Source: Acidobacteriaceae bacterium
Lineage (GTDB): Bacteria > Acidobacteriota > Terriglobia > Terriglobales > Acidobacteriaceae
DNA: 42,536 nt
Direction: 5' to 3'
Assembly: GCA_003138365.1 (NCBI GenBank)
Contig: PLFY01000144.1
Coordinates: 1 to 42,536, forward strand
This document shows, piece after piece, positions 35,701-42,536 of the stretch; the first letter of the stretch is position 1; every line of letters starts with the position of its first letter. A program made the position numbers and the translations under genes. The notes beneath the pieces are model-generated. The model worked only from the letters and a program-made list of their open reading frames with translations, ran no database searches and was not told the origin of the DNA.

Positions 35701-37184
35701 AGGCCCTGGCGGATGAAGAAGCGGGCCATCAGCGGCGTCAGCAGCATGGCCACAACAAACGAAGTGGTCAGCGAGATGGCGACGGTGATGGGCAGGGAGC
35801 GAATGAACTCGCCCATGGCGCCGGTAAGCATCAGCAGCGGCGCGAAGGCCGCGATGATGGCCAGCGTTGCCGTCAGCACCGGAACAGCCATCTCCGTGGC
35901 GCACCGCTCCGCCGCCTCGTCGACAGGCACTTTCTTGTCCAGCAGGCCTACATAGTTGTCAACGATCACGATGGCATTGTCCACCACCATGCCGAGCACA
36001 ATAATCAGCGAGGCAATCGACACTTGCTGCAGTTCGATGCCATAGGCGTTCAATGCCCCGAAGGTCATGGCCACCGAAACCGGAATGGCGATGGCGGAGA
36101 CCAGAGCCACCCGCAGCGGCAGCAGCAGCATGGTCACCAGAATGACGGCGACGATGGCGATGCCGAACTCGCGGAAGAAATCGCCAATGCGCTCGGAAAC
36201 GACTTTCGGCTGGTCCGCCACCATGTCCAGCTTCAGGTCCGGCGGCAGCGTCGCTTCGACGTTCTTCAGCGTCGTGCGCAGCGTATTGCCGAAGTCCACG
36301 ATGTTGTTGCCTTCGTGCATCTCGACCGACAGCAGAATGGTTTGTTCGTTGTTGAAGCGCACATACTCGGTGGGGTCTTTGTAGACCCGCTCCACATTGG
36401 CCACGTCGCCGATGTAAACCGGCTGCCCCGTAGGCGAAACATCCACCATCACCTGCCGTATCTGGTCTTCGGTCTGAAAGCGGCCGCCGGATTCGATCGG
36501 CACCTTGTTCTCGCCGGCCGGCACGCGGCCCGCAAATTGCACAGTATTGCGCCCTTGCAGCGCGCCCATCACGTTCATCGGATTTACGCCATACTGCGCC
36601 AGCCGTTCCGAGGAGGTGGCGATATCGATCTCTTCCTTCTGATCGCCGATGCGCTTGATCTTCGAAACCGCCGGGAGCGCGCGTAGCGCCGTTTCCACGG
36701 TTTGCGCGTAATCCTTCAGATCCCCGGGACCATAGTTGCCGCCATGGACAGCAATCAGCACCGCAACGGTGTCGCCAAAGTCGGAGTCGACCACCGGGCC
36801 GAGCACTCCGGAGGGCAGTGCGGTGGCCTTCAACTGCGCCATATCGAGGCGCAGCTTGGACCAGAACTCGCCGGTATCCTTGATCGATTTGTCCAGTTCG
36901 ACATTGATGACCACCATGCCGTTGCGGGTGGTGGAATAGGTCTTGTCGCGGCGCACTTCGGCGAAACGGAAGAGACGCTCTTCAATCTTGCGCGTGACCT
37001 GGTCTTCCACTTCCCGGGCGGTCGCGCCCGGATAAACGGCGGCCACAATACCGACGTGGATGGTGATCTTGGGATCTTCACGCCTCGGCATGGTAAACAG
37101 CGAATACAGACCTGCCGCGACAAGCATGGCGGACAGAACCAGAGTAACTTGCGGATAGCGCAGAGCCGCGCGGACGGGGTTCAC
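32796..37184 (-). CDS. RND efflux permease fused to a TolC-like outer-membrane factor
   Basis: A 1462-residue polypeptide. Residues 1 to about 1025 are a full RND permease: TM1 near the N-terminus, two large periplasmic loops, and the TM4 proton-relay region GMVVDNAIVIVDNY, which has one Asp where AcrB has two. The last helix ends in FFTLIAIPVLFVVVHHRR. Residues about 1027-1043 then form a second signal-peptide-like stretch (VVLLALFAFAGVAHA followed by EA). Residues about 1043-1462 are TolC-like, with ITLDEAVALATKQNS and long coiled-coil segments. Substrate class is unknown. The start is GTG and overlaps the adaptor stop (GTGA), so the two are coupled. Confidence 0.93.
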   Translation of the reverse strand: MNPVRAALRYPQVTLVLSAMLVAAGLYSLFTMPRREDPKITIHVGIVAAVYPGATAREVEDQVTRKIEERLFRFAEVRRDKTYSTTRNGMVVINVELDKSIKDTGEFWSKLRLDMAQLKATALPSGVLGPVVDSDFGDTVAVLIAVHGGNYGPGDLKDYAQTVETALRALPAVSKIKRIGDQKEEIDIATSSERLAQYGVNPMNVMGALQGRNTVQFAGRVPAGENKVPIESGGRFQTEDQIRQVMVDVSPTGQPVYIGDVANVERVYKDPTEYVRFNNEQTILLSVEMHEGNNIVDFGNTLRTTLKNVEATLPPDLKLDMVADQPKVVSERIGDFFREFGIAIVAVILVTMLLLPLRVALVSAIAIPVSVAMTFGALNAYGIELQQVSIASLIIVLGMVVDNAIVIVDNYVGLLDKKVPVDEAAERCATEMAVPVLTATLAIIAAFAPLLMLTGAMGEFIRSLPITVAISLTTSFVVAMLLTPLMARFFIRQGLVDHAQADSGTERKLTPLDHMQRYYNIIITWAMRNKRTVLVSSVLAVAAGVGILLLVPQLLFPLAERNQFVMDVWLPEGTKIETTDATVRRIETVLRQEPLIESYASFLGASAPRFYYNVNPQLPAANYAQILVNTRKVKGTPQLVAELRQRLPDVAPEAKVFVKDLQQGQILEAPVEVRIVGDDIATLETLGNQAEEILRHTPGATYIHTDWHEDAWQVGINVREEVANRMGLTNGVIAQQLAVGFEGAPVTTFWEGDRGVDVVLRLDPAERQSFQNVTDTYVMSPVNGARVPLAAVATLTSEWQPGRIVRRNGVRTLTVRAFPDGNHLASEILGGARKQLDAMRLPEGYRIEYGGEYQNQQETFGEMRTALLTSLLLIFLILLFQFRTLVDPLIVMAAFPLALPGAALGLLITHNTFGFTAFIGIISVGGLVVRNSIILIDYIHERMKNGAELEQAALEAGERRLRPIFLTSAAAAVGVIPMILSGSSLWSPMASVIAFGLLGSMFFTLIAIPVLFVVVHHRRPVPIKATAAVVLLALFAFAGVAHAEARRITLDEAVALATKQNSTVKLAHLKENEMQARVTEARANYFPVLSNESDAAHLRGIEHMEIPMGALGVSSLIGPIPGTNVSLPLGHHDFLLSTTTAAQPITQYFKIHAGVNVAKADLGVARDDAHRAENEVALKMKELYYGLLSAELRKQAAELRIEAGEERLAEARNGVEAGAVLELKVLDGQAQISDARHALGSLEDAISDMKVEFNDLAGLPLDCDVELVPPEPEADATAGDLETEALAHNPEVAAAEQTLNKARAGLSAAHAEYIPEIGAFAQYIHQDGVPLLTENNGLVGLKMNWTLLEFGKRSGQVHERQAQVAEAEENLRHVQNRVRVEIEKEVRKVQRAETGLEAARESVAARAEMRRITANQVEANTVNPSALKEAQGQFAEAEAVLFQAEMERNTARAELERTAGRK

Positions 37185-38545
37185 TGGCCGCCTCCCACAA
37201 TCTTGATCGGCGAACCTTCGCGCACGTTCTGCTGGCCAGCCACCACCACTTGCTCATTGCCCGCGAGGCCGCTGCGAATCTCCACTTCGTTATTCAGCGG
37301 CGCGCCCACATCCACTCGCCGCGCATACACGCGCTGCCGCGCGGGTTCGAGCACATACACCTGCGTGACGCCGTGCGCATCGCGGATGACCGCGCCGCCG
37401 GGCACGGTGATCGCATTGACCATCTTCGAGCCGTAGATCCGCGCCTCGGCCACCATTCCCGCCCGCAACAGCCGCTCCGGATTCTGAACCGCAATTTTCA
37501 CCACGTAGGTGCGCGAGGCCGGGTCCGACGCCACGCCCACCGCTTCCACCTTGCCTTCAAACTGCTTGCCGTCAAGGGAAGGAATCGTCACCGTGGCGCG
37601 CGCTCCCTGCTGCACCTTGCCGATCTCGGACTCCGGAATCGCCACGCGCACCTTGACCGGGTTCAGATCCAGCACGCCTATGACCGGCGTTCCGGCTCCA
37701 ACCGTGTCGCCCACATCGATGCGCCGCATTCCCACGAAGCCCGCAATCGGCGCCCGCAGTTGGCAATCCGCCAGCCGCTTCTGCGCCTCATGCATGCCGG
37801 CCGACGCCGCGCGGTACTGCCCGATTGCGGCTTCCTTGTCCTGCACCCGCGTGCCTTGCCGGGCCATGTCGTACCTTTGCTGCGCGGCCTTGTATGCCGC
37901 CTCGATCTTCTCGAAATCGTTGCCCGGCAGGCTCTTGTGGTCGTAGAGGAACTTCATGCGCTTGTACTCGTCCAGCCACCGCTCGTAATCGATGCGCGCC
38001 TGCTCCAGCTCCTGCGAACGCAGGCCTTCCTGCGCCTTATCGTCCACCGCCCGCGCCGCATCCGCCTGCCCCTGTGCCGCGTCGTACGCGTTGCGGTAAT
38101 CGGTCGAGTCCAGTTCCGCCAGCACCTGGCCCTTGCTCACCGCCTGGCCTTCTTCCACAAGAACCTTCGCCACCCGCCCGGCAATCTGAAATGCGCCCTG
38201 GGCCGTTATATTGGCTTCGACCGCGCCGCTGGCGGCCACGGAAACCGGCTGCTGAACGCGATTCGGTGTGCGCAGCACGACTGGAACCGGCTGATCGGCA
38301 GCCACCGGGACTTTGGGGCCACACCCTGCCAGCGGCAACAGAGCCAGCAGGCAGACGGCGATTATGCATATCTTGGCGGGAAATACAGACTCTTCCTTGC
38401 AACGAAAATCGGCAAAATCAACGCGATTCTTAACTATGGAGGCAGCCTTCCCTCGATCCCAACACAAAACAGAACCTGCATTGCCGCGCCTTATCCAATC
38501 TGACCAACTCTGCAAATCCGAAGGAGATTTTCCTGTTTCTTTCAT
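37181..38545 (-). CDS. RND periplasmic adaptor (membrane-fusion) lipoprotein
   Basis: About 454 residues. A lipobox LAGC (Cys about 75) sits after a hydrophobic segment (ICIIAVCLLALLPLAGC). Biotinyl/lipoyl-like half-motifs ASGAVEANITAQGAFQIAGRV and VLVEEGQAVSKGQVLAELD bracket the hairpin, followed by a coiled coil (about 150-250), the second lipoyl half LRAPIAGFVGMRRIDVGDTV, and beta-barrel and membrane-proximal domains. It links the inner permease to the outer channel. Start 38545 has AAAGGA 9 bases upstream; the roughly 55 residues before the signal are unusually long, so a shorter start is possible. It is first in the efflux operon and divergent from the TetR gene. Confidence 0.92.
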   Translation of the reverse strand: MKETGKSPSDLQSWSDWIRRGNAGSVLCWDRGKAASIVKNRVDFADFRCKEESVFPAKICIIAVCLLALLPLAGCGPKVPVAADQPVPVVLRTPNRVQQPVSVAASGAVEANITAQGAFQIAGRVAKVLVEEGQAVSKGQVLAELDSTDYRNAYDAAQGQADAARAVDDKAQEGLRSQELEQARIDYERWLDEYKRMKFLYDHKSLPGNDFEKIEAAYKAAQQRYDMARQGTRVQDKEAAIGQYRAASAGMHEAQKRLADCQLRAPIAGFVGMRRIDVGDTVGAGTPVIGVLDLNPVKVRVAIPESEIGKVQQGARATVTIPSLDGKQFEGKVEAVGVASDPASRTYVVKIAVQNPERLLRAGMVAEARIYGSKMVNAITVPGGAVIRDAHGVTQVYVLEPARQRVYARRVDVGAPLNNEVEIRSGLAGNEQVVVAGQQNVREGSPIKIVGGGQ

Positions 38546-38556
38546 CGATGTTTTTC

Positions 38557-38598
38557 CTTTACAAGAATAGAATGACATGTCATTCTATTCTTGTAAAG
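38557..38598. promoter_or_regulatory. Perfect 42-bp palindromic operator between the efflux operon and the TetR gene
   Basis: Left half 38557-38577 (CTTTACAAGAATAGAATGAC then A) is the exact reverse complement of 38578-38598. It occupies almost the whole 72-bp divergent intergenic space, only about 12 bases from the adaptor start codon and 19 from the regulator start. It is the expected binding site for the TetR protein encoded next door, blocking both transcripts. A size of 42 bp without a mismatch suggests two overlapping dimer sites. Confidence 0.85.
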
Positions 38599-38605
38599 AG
38601 GTGAC

Positions 38606-38611
38606 TATACT
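38606..38611 (+). promoter_or_regulatory. -10 box of the TetR gene, predicting a leaderless transcript
   Basis: TATACT ends 6 bases before the ATG at 38618, so transcription would begin at or next to the start codon. The only Shine-Dalgarno-like sequence (AGAGGTG) is too far upstream to serve this ATG. The -35 region would lie inside the palindrome and is weak. Confidence 0.4.
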
Positions 38612-38617
38612 GCTCTC

Positions 38618-39235
38618 ATGGCTTACCGAAACACCCGCGCCACCGAAGCCCGCAAAGACGCCCGGCGCAAGACGATTCTTGACGCCGCTACCCGTCTCTT
38701 CGGCGCCAATGGCTATCACTCCACTACCGTTCCCATGATCGTGGCTGAGTCAGATAGTTCAGTGGGCAGCTTTTACGTTCACTTCCGCAACAAGGAAGAC
38801 GCCTTTGCGGCGGTTCTTGAAGCGCTGGGAGAAAAGGTGACGGAAGTGATGGATCAAGCCAAGGCCTCCCAGGACGATGCGCTGCTGGGAATTCGATGCG
38901 CCGTGGAGTCGCTTTTTCTGTTTCTGGCCGACAACCCCGGAGATGCGCGGATACTCATCATCGAGTCCTCCGGCCTGAGCCCCCGCCTGGAGCAGGTGCG
39001 CCGCGCCATCCTGAGGCAACAAACTGAACAGGTGTGCCAGACGCTGGAGTCTGCTCCAGCCGCATTTTCCGTTTCTGCGCCGTTGATCGCCGCCCGTTGC
39101 CTCGTGGGCGCCGTCTTCGAGTCACTTTGCAGCTGGCTGGAAGAAAGCCCCAACGACCGTCAGTCAGCTGCGGAAGTTGCGCATGCCGTGGCCGATTACA
39201 ACTTGCGGGCCATAGGCGCGGAGGCGCAAAAATGA
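38618..39235 (+). CDS. TetR-family transcriptional regulator
   Basis: A 205-residue protein. The N-terminal TetR helix-turn-helix covers about residues 15-60 ([27 protein letters not shown], then [20 protein letters not shown]). The rest is an all-helical ligand/dimer domain without a recognisable effector signature. It is divergent from the adaptor/RND operon across a perfect palindrome, which is the classic layout for a local efflux repressor. It is expected to repress both itself and the efflux genes and to release on drug binding; the ligand is unknown. Confidence 0.94.
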   Translation: MAYRNTRATEARKDARRKTILDAATRLFGANGYHSTTVPMIVAESDSSVGSFYVHFRNKEDAFAAVLEALGEKVTEVMDQAKASQDDALLGIRCAVESLFLFLADNPGDARILIIESSGLSPRLEQVRRAILRQQTEQVCQTLESAPAAFSVSAPLIAARCLVGAVFESLCSWLEESPNDRQSAAEVAHAVADYNLRAIGAEAQK

Positions 39236-39283
39236 ATCGCAATCATCGGACAAGATAGCGGGTTAGTGGAGAGGAAGGAAGAA

Positions 39284-39895
39284 ATGTTCAACGTTTTGAC
39301 AATTGCACGAGAGTTCGGCAGCGGAGGCTCCGATATCGGGCGCAACGTTGCGGAACTTCTGGGCTGGGAGTGCATTGACAAGCAGATCATCGAGCAGGTC
39401 GCAGCCATGGGAAAAGTGGACCATGCCTGGGCCGCGCAGGCCGACGAACACGCCATCGCGTGGTGGGAGCGGGTGATGAAGGGCTTCCGTCAAGGAGGCC
39501 CGGAATCCTATGCCGGGGGGGTGTCTGAACTCGCGGTGGATCGCGATACCGTGCAGATTTTCACTGCAAGCATTATTCAAGAGGCCGCCAAGGTAGGCAA
39601 CTGCGTCATCATCGGGCGCAGCGCGCAATGCATTTTACGGCGCCAACCCCATGTACTTCGCATGCTGGTGTATGCGCCGCGCAACGAGAAAATAGCGCGC
39701 ATGAAGCTTCGCCATCCCCAAGATCACGACCTGCCTGCACTGCTGCGGCGTGTAGACTCCGAGCGCCTGCACTATGCCCAGTACTACTACGACTGCGACT
39801 CAGCAGATCCCCGGCTCTACCACATCACCATAAATAGCACTCTGGGCATCGATACCTGCGCAAAGATGGTTGCACAGATTATCCAGTCTTCTTAG
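39284..39895 (+). CDS. Cytidylate-kinase-like protein (Cytidylate_kin2 type)
   Basis: About 203 residues of P-loop NTPase fold. The glycine-rich N-terminus IAREFGSGGSDIGRNVAELLGW replaces a strict Walker A and is typical of cytidylate-kinase-like proteins. A later VIIGRSAQCIL strand and an Arg-rich lid region (RNEKIARMKLR) follow. It is not the housekeeping Cmk; natural substrates of this branch are mostly unknown. Start 39284 is chosen for the strong AGGAAGGA directly upstream; a GTG start at 39266 is weaker. It lies 48 bp after the TetR gene and may be cotranscribed. The broken methyltransferase gene abuts its 3' end. Confidence 0.85.
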   Translation: MFNVLTIAREFGSGGSDIGRNVAELLGWECIDKQIIEQVAAMGKVDHAWAAQADEHAIAWWERVMKGFRQGGPESYAGGVSELAVDRDTVQIFTASIIQEAAKVGNCVIIGRSAQCILRRQPHVLRMLVYAPRNEKIARMKLRHPQDHDLPALLRRVDSERLHYAQYYYDCDSADPRLYHITINSTLGIDTCAKMVAQIIQSS

Positions 39896-39904
39896 GAATA
39901 TCGA

Positions 39905-40757
39905 CGGGAAAACGAGCCGCCGGTCTCGCAGGTAGGTCAAGTACGAGTGCAAACCCAACTCCCACGTATCGCGGTAGGCTTGCACCATCTTCGGCTCGCG
40001 GGTCATCTCCTCATCGTCGTTGTGCGATACATCGCGCTTGCGCACAAATGGCTGGAAGTTGGAGCCGAACTTCACTCCATACGGCGGGTCCATGTAGATC
40101 ATTTGCACCTGGCCGCGCATCCCCTCGTACTCCACCAGCGAGTTCATCACGGCCAGCGAGTCGCCCAGGATCATGCAGTTGACCCAGCGGTCGCGGTGCT
40201 CATAGGCGCGCAGCGATTGCTCCACGATGGAGTGGTGCGGGTCGCCGAATAGGTCAAGCTGCGCGTCCACGCCCTCACGCTTGCGCCCCTTGAGGGTTTC
40301 GAGAATCGCCTTGGTAGACAGCCGCTCGTGGATGAAGAGCGGCAACGTGGGTACATCGAAGCTGAGCGGCTCCGCCTTGCCTGCCCAGCCGAGGAATGGC
40401 CGCTCAATGGCTCTCAGTTGCTCCACGGCGTCTTCCAAGTCCATGCACGGTGGCAAGCGTCCTGCCGTCCGCGCCGGTGAACCTCTGCGGCTCCGAGAAT
40501 CGATGCGGCGCGGGCAGCCGGGCTGCGTCCGAGATGCGCGCCAGAAGCCACTCGCCCAACCCTCGGCTGCCATTGCCTTCGTCCCAACTCAGCGCCGGGT
40601 CCAGCGAAGTGTCATAGCGGTAGGTCTTGGGTGGCTTGCGCTTTTTGAACTGCGCCTGCGTACCCACATCGGGCCGCATGGGGCTGTCGGCCGTCTTGTG
40701 CTAATAGCTTTCCGCTGCCTGCGTCTGGGCCGGGCGAAGCGTCTTTCGAATAGCCAT
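39905..40757 (-). pseudogene. Decayed DNA methyltransferase (N4/N6 type, Mod-like)
   Basis: Starts at ATG 40757 (MAIRKTLRPAQTQAAESY), meets an in-frame TAG at 40701-40703, then continues in frame (HKTADSPMRPDVGTQAQFKK...). A one-base frameshift near 40436-40440 moves the reading to LEDAVEQLRAIERPF onward. The catalytic motif IV MIYMDPPYGVKFGSNFQ is intact. Family similarity ends at HSYLTYLRDRRLV (about 39912), where the sequence runs into the 3' end of the cytidylate-kinase-like gene, so the SAM-binding and C-terminal parts are missing. Three independent lesions make it non-functional. Mod-type enzymes pair with a restriction subunit; none is present. Confidence 0.85.
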
Positions 40758-41146
40758 TGCGTCCCGTGCCTCTTTGGAACGGTGGGCTGTCATTGCCCAT
40801 GCACACACAGCCTGGCACCGGCAGGCAGGTCGGGTACCGATGATTAAACAAGGGAAACTACAATTGCAACCCCGGGCGTCGTACACGTGGACGGGTGTCC
40901 GTGCTGGGATTGTAGCTCTGACGCGCTACGCGGTCTCTGGCCGGTTTTCTTTTCTCCACCCCCTCACGGTTCGATTTGTTGTGGTTCATTCGGTTTGAAT
41001 CGCGCACCTCTTTATGCAATGAATCCACGACTTTCCCCCGGCGTTCCCTTCACGAACTCCTTTGATTACCATCGGTTAGCGAATGGTCTTCCAGGCTCAT
41101 ATATGCATATATGTATGCTGTAAGAACATCACAGTGAGGAGACTAT
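40758..41146. other. Non-coding stretch with an AT-rich palindrome before the small basic protein gene
   Basis: No gene can be supported here. The 16-bp palindrome CATATATGCATATATG at 41098-41113 lies about 35 bases before the next start codon. It probably overlaps the promoter of that gene, either as -10 region or operator. Confidence 0.35.
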
Positions 41147-41443
41147 ATGCCCACGGCGAAGAAGGCCACAGCACGACCGAAGCGCAGAATCGTTTCTCCC
41201 GCAGAGAAGCGCACACAACTCCGGCTCACCGTCGATTCCAAATTCACCAAGAGCCATTTCAAGCAACTTTTTGCCGTGCTCAAAATCCGGCGGAAGAACG
41301 CCCTGGCTGAACACATCATCCTGAGTTTCAAAACCAAGGCCGCTCAAGCGCAGCTGATTGCGTTCTATAACAACCAATGGCTGAACATTCCATTCCAGAG
41401 TATCGACACCGCTTTCGTATTTCCTTTGACAAAAACGGAATAG
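41147..41443 (+). CDS. Small basic protein of unknown function (98 residues)
   Basis: I do not recognise a family. The protein has a Lys/Arg/Ala-rich N-terminal tail (TAKKATARPKRRIVSPAEKR), then a compact region LRLTVDSKFTKSHFKQLFAVLKIRRKNALAEHIILSF that could form helices with basic faces, and an aromatic C-terminus. A basic tail and small size would suit nucleic-acid binding, but this is a guess. GTGAGGAG stands 5-6 bases before the ATG, good evidence that it is expressed. It is convergent with the bacterioferritin gene. Confidence 0.65.
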   Translation: MPTAKKATARPKRRIVSPAEKRTQLRLTVDSKFTKSHFKQLFAVLKIRRKNALAEHIILSFKTKAAQAQLIAFYNNQWLNIPFQSIDTAFVFPLTKTE

Positions 41444-41498
41444 AGTGGATCACCCGCCGCAACAATCACAGGACCTCATCCCAACAGCGCCTGTCTGT

Positions 41499-41972
41499 CT
41501 ACTCTCCGTTTACCTGAACGCTCAAGTAGCGTTCGTAGCCAACTTCCTTGATCTGGCTCAGTTGCGCTTCCAGCCAGTCGGTATGCTCTTCCTCATCCCT
41601 CAGATTCGCGGTGAACAGGTCGGCGCTTCCATTGTCTCCTTCGGCTCGTGCCAGTTTCACCGCGTCATTGTAGGATTTGATCGCGCTGAGTTCAGATTGC
41701 AGGTCATTCTCCAACTGTTCTTTCACCGTCTTCCCGACCTTGATTTGCGTGGGCCCGGTCATATTCGGAGTCCCTTCCAGGAAGAGTATATGCTCGATCA
41801 GTTTTTCCGCATGCTTCATTTCCACAATCGACAGCTTCTTCAGATATTTGGAAAGATTATCGTATTTCCAGTTCTGGCACATTTCGGTGTGAATGAAATA
41901 CTGGCTAAGCGCTGTGAATTCTTCCTGTAGAGTCTTATTCAGCGCTGCAATGACTTTTTCGCTTCCCTGCAT
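41499..41972 (-). CDS. bfr: Bacterioferritin
   Basis: About 157 residues, the normal length for the 24-mer iron-storage protein. Ferroxidase ligands are visible in LQEEFTALSQYF (Glu), VEMKHAEKLIEH (Glu and His), LQSELSAIKSYNDAV (Glu) and LRDEEEHTDWLE (Glu and His). The Met in VEMKHAE corresponds to the heme-ligand Met52 of Escherichia coli Bfr, so this is a heme-type bacterioferritin rather than a plain ferritin. Start 41972 has GGAGG about 10 bases upstream; the nine residues of open frame before it are unlikely to be coding. It stores iron in the cytoplasm and is probably iron- or peroxide-regulated. Confidence 0.95.
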   Translation of the reverse strand: MQGSEKVIAALNKTLQEEFTALSQYFIHTEMCQNWKYDNLSKYLKKLSIVEMKHAEKLIEHILFLEGTPNMTGPTQIKVGKTVKEQLENDLQSELSAIKSYNDAVKLARAEGDNGSADLFTANLRDEEEHTDWLEAQLSQIKEVGYERYLSVQVNGE

Positions 41973-42045
41973 GATGGCAAACCCTCCAATACATTCCAAG
42001 GCAAAATCTAGCCCTGAAGAAGAATGACTGGCTGGTCAACTTTGC

Positions 42046-42058
42046 TCAATATTATTGA
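42046..42058. promoter_or_regulatory. Palindrome upstream of bfr
   Basis: TCAATA-T-TATTGA, 74 bases before the bfr start codon on its upstream side. AT-rich symmetry at this distance fits an operator for an iron- or stress-responsive regulator. It does not match the classical Fur box closely. Confidence 0.3.
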
Positions 42059-42368
42059 ATCAATCCCTCTGTCGTTCAGGCATGGTGAGATATGGCGGTA
42101 CCGCCAGAGGGCGAATCGTGGTGGCATCCTCATCCGGGGCCACGCCGCACTTTAGAAAAGCTGGATTCAGCTAGACGAGAAGCTTTTTAGCGCGGTGATT
42201 GCTTCGCCTGTTCCCGTCGATATGCGGGCGCTCCGAGCCTAGAAGCGTTCGCCCTTGGCCCCGGTCTTTACACGCTGATCTCTTACCGCGCTTTCGTGAT
42301 CATTATTGAACATATCCCTTGCCATGTTGTTTGTATACCGGTGGTCCGGGAAAGAAGGAAGACAACTC
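42059..42368. other. Divergent intergenic region
   Basis: No gene seen. It contains a 14-bp perfect palindrome TGGCGGTACCGCCA (42093-42106) of unknown role. It separates divergently read bfr and the dehydrogenase start. Confidence 0.35.
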
Positions 42369-42536
42369 ATGGGAGGTAATCGCGCAATAGCATATATGGG
42401 ACCTCGCAAACTGGAGATCCAAAATCTGGACTATCCAAAGCTTGTTGGACGGGGTGGCAGGAAGTGCGACCACGGCGTCATTATCAAGCTTATTGTTACC
42501 AACATCTGCGGTAGTGTCATCGGTCATCAGGAAACG
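42369..42536 (+). CDS. Zinc-dependent alcohol/formaldehyde dehydrogenase (FdhA-like), 5' part, cut by window end
   Basis: The frame opens MGGNRAIAYMGPRKLEIQ-NLDYPKLVG and continues HGVIIKLIVTNICGS. This matches the N-terminus of glutathione-independent formaldehyde dehydrogenase-type medium-chain dehydrogenases, including the first catalytic zinc ligand Cys in NICGS. AAGGAAG lies about 8 bases before the ATG. Immediately after NICGS the window reads VIGHQET, which resembles the later VLGHEIT zinc-ligand segment; the roughly 15 residues normally between (starting DQHMVRG) seem absent. The gene may therefore carry an in-frame deletion. The remainder lies outside the window. Confidence 0.7.
   Translation, partial: MGGNRAIAYMGPRKLEIQNLDYPKLVGRGGRKCDHGVIIKLIVTNICGSVIGHQET

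Noticed and set aside
35496..36686. 396-codon open frame antisense to the RND permease
   Set aside because: His/Arg/Gln-rich shadow of the conserved RND frame.
37250..38503. 417-codon open frame antisense to the adaptor gene
   Set aside because: Arg/His-rich shadow of the adaptor lipoprotein, with no independent support.
42303..42527. 74-codon minus-strand open frame at the window end
   Set aside because: Antisense to the dehydrogenase N-terminus, which has clear family similarity and a ribosome site.

Overview
The window looks like chromosomal DNA of a moderately GC-rich Gram-negative heterotroph, most likely an acidobacterium of the Terriglobia/Acidobacteriaceae type. This rests on an Oar-like TonB receptor with an N-terminal carboxypeptidase-regulatory domain and no SusD partner, many exported glycosidases, an RND-TolC fusion, and an Ala/Pro-rich secreted protein. 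The assignment is inference, because no rRNA or other marker gene is present.

Layout. 0.1-6.3 kb: pckA, then on the minus strand an exported amidohydrolase of the N-acyl-D-amino-acid deacylase type, an L,D-transpeptidase-like protein and an amino acid permease. A pair of covarying hairpin repeats lies at 3.7-3.95 kb. 6.3-23.9 kb: the centrepiece, a plus-strand locus that reads as a peptidoglycan (muropeptide) utilisation system. It holds a TonB receptor behind a long structured leader, a sodium:solute symporter, MurQ, a single polypeptide fusing an AmiE-like serine hydrolase to a NamZ (DUF1343/GH171) exo-muramidase, an exported NagZ-type GH3, an SH3-NlpC/P60 peptidase, a Tat-exported L-Ala-D/L-Glu epimerase, an exo-glucosaminidase-like GH2 and a GntR/UTRA regulator. 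24.8-29.9 kb: a small beta-glucan/xylan set (GH3, GPH symporter, GH10 xylanase). 30.3-32.3 kb: a secreted protein of unknown function and a nickel/cobalt permease. 32.5-32.7 kb: a group II intron relic. 32.8-39.2 kb: an efflux operon (adaptor lipoprotein plus RND permease fused to a TolC-like domain), divergent from its probable TetR regulator across a perfect 42-bp palindrome. 39.3-42.5 kb: a cytidylate-kinase-like protein, a decayed DNA methyltransferase, a small basic protein, bacterioferritin, and the start of a zinc alcohol/formaldehyde dehydrogenase.

How the central genes could work together. The TonB receptor would bring wall fragments across the outer membrane. NamZ and NagZ would remove MurNAc and GlcNAc from the non-reducing ends. 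The AmiE-like domain would strip the peptide from MurNAc, and the NlpC/P60 peptidase would cut the peptide to L-Ala-D-Glu, which the epimerase turns into L-Ala-L-Glu. The symporter would import MurNAc for the cytoplasmic lactyl-ether cleavage by MurQ. The parts list parallels the Bacillus subtilis murQ-amiE-nagZ-namZ and ykf gene sets, but with nearly every enzyme carrying an export signal and with no sugar kinase in view. All functions are read from motifs; no database search was possible.
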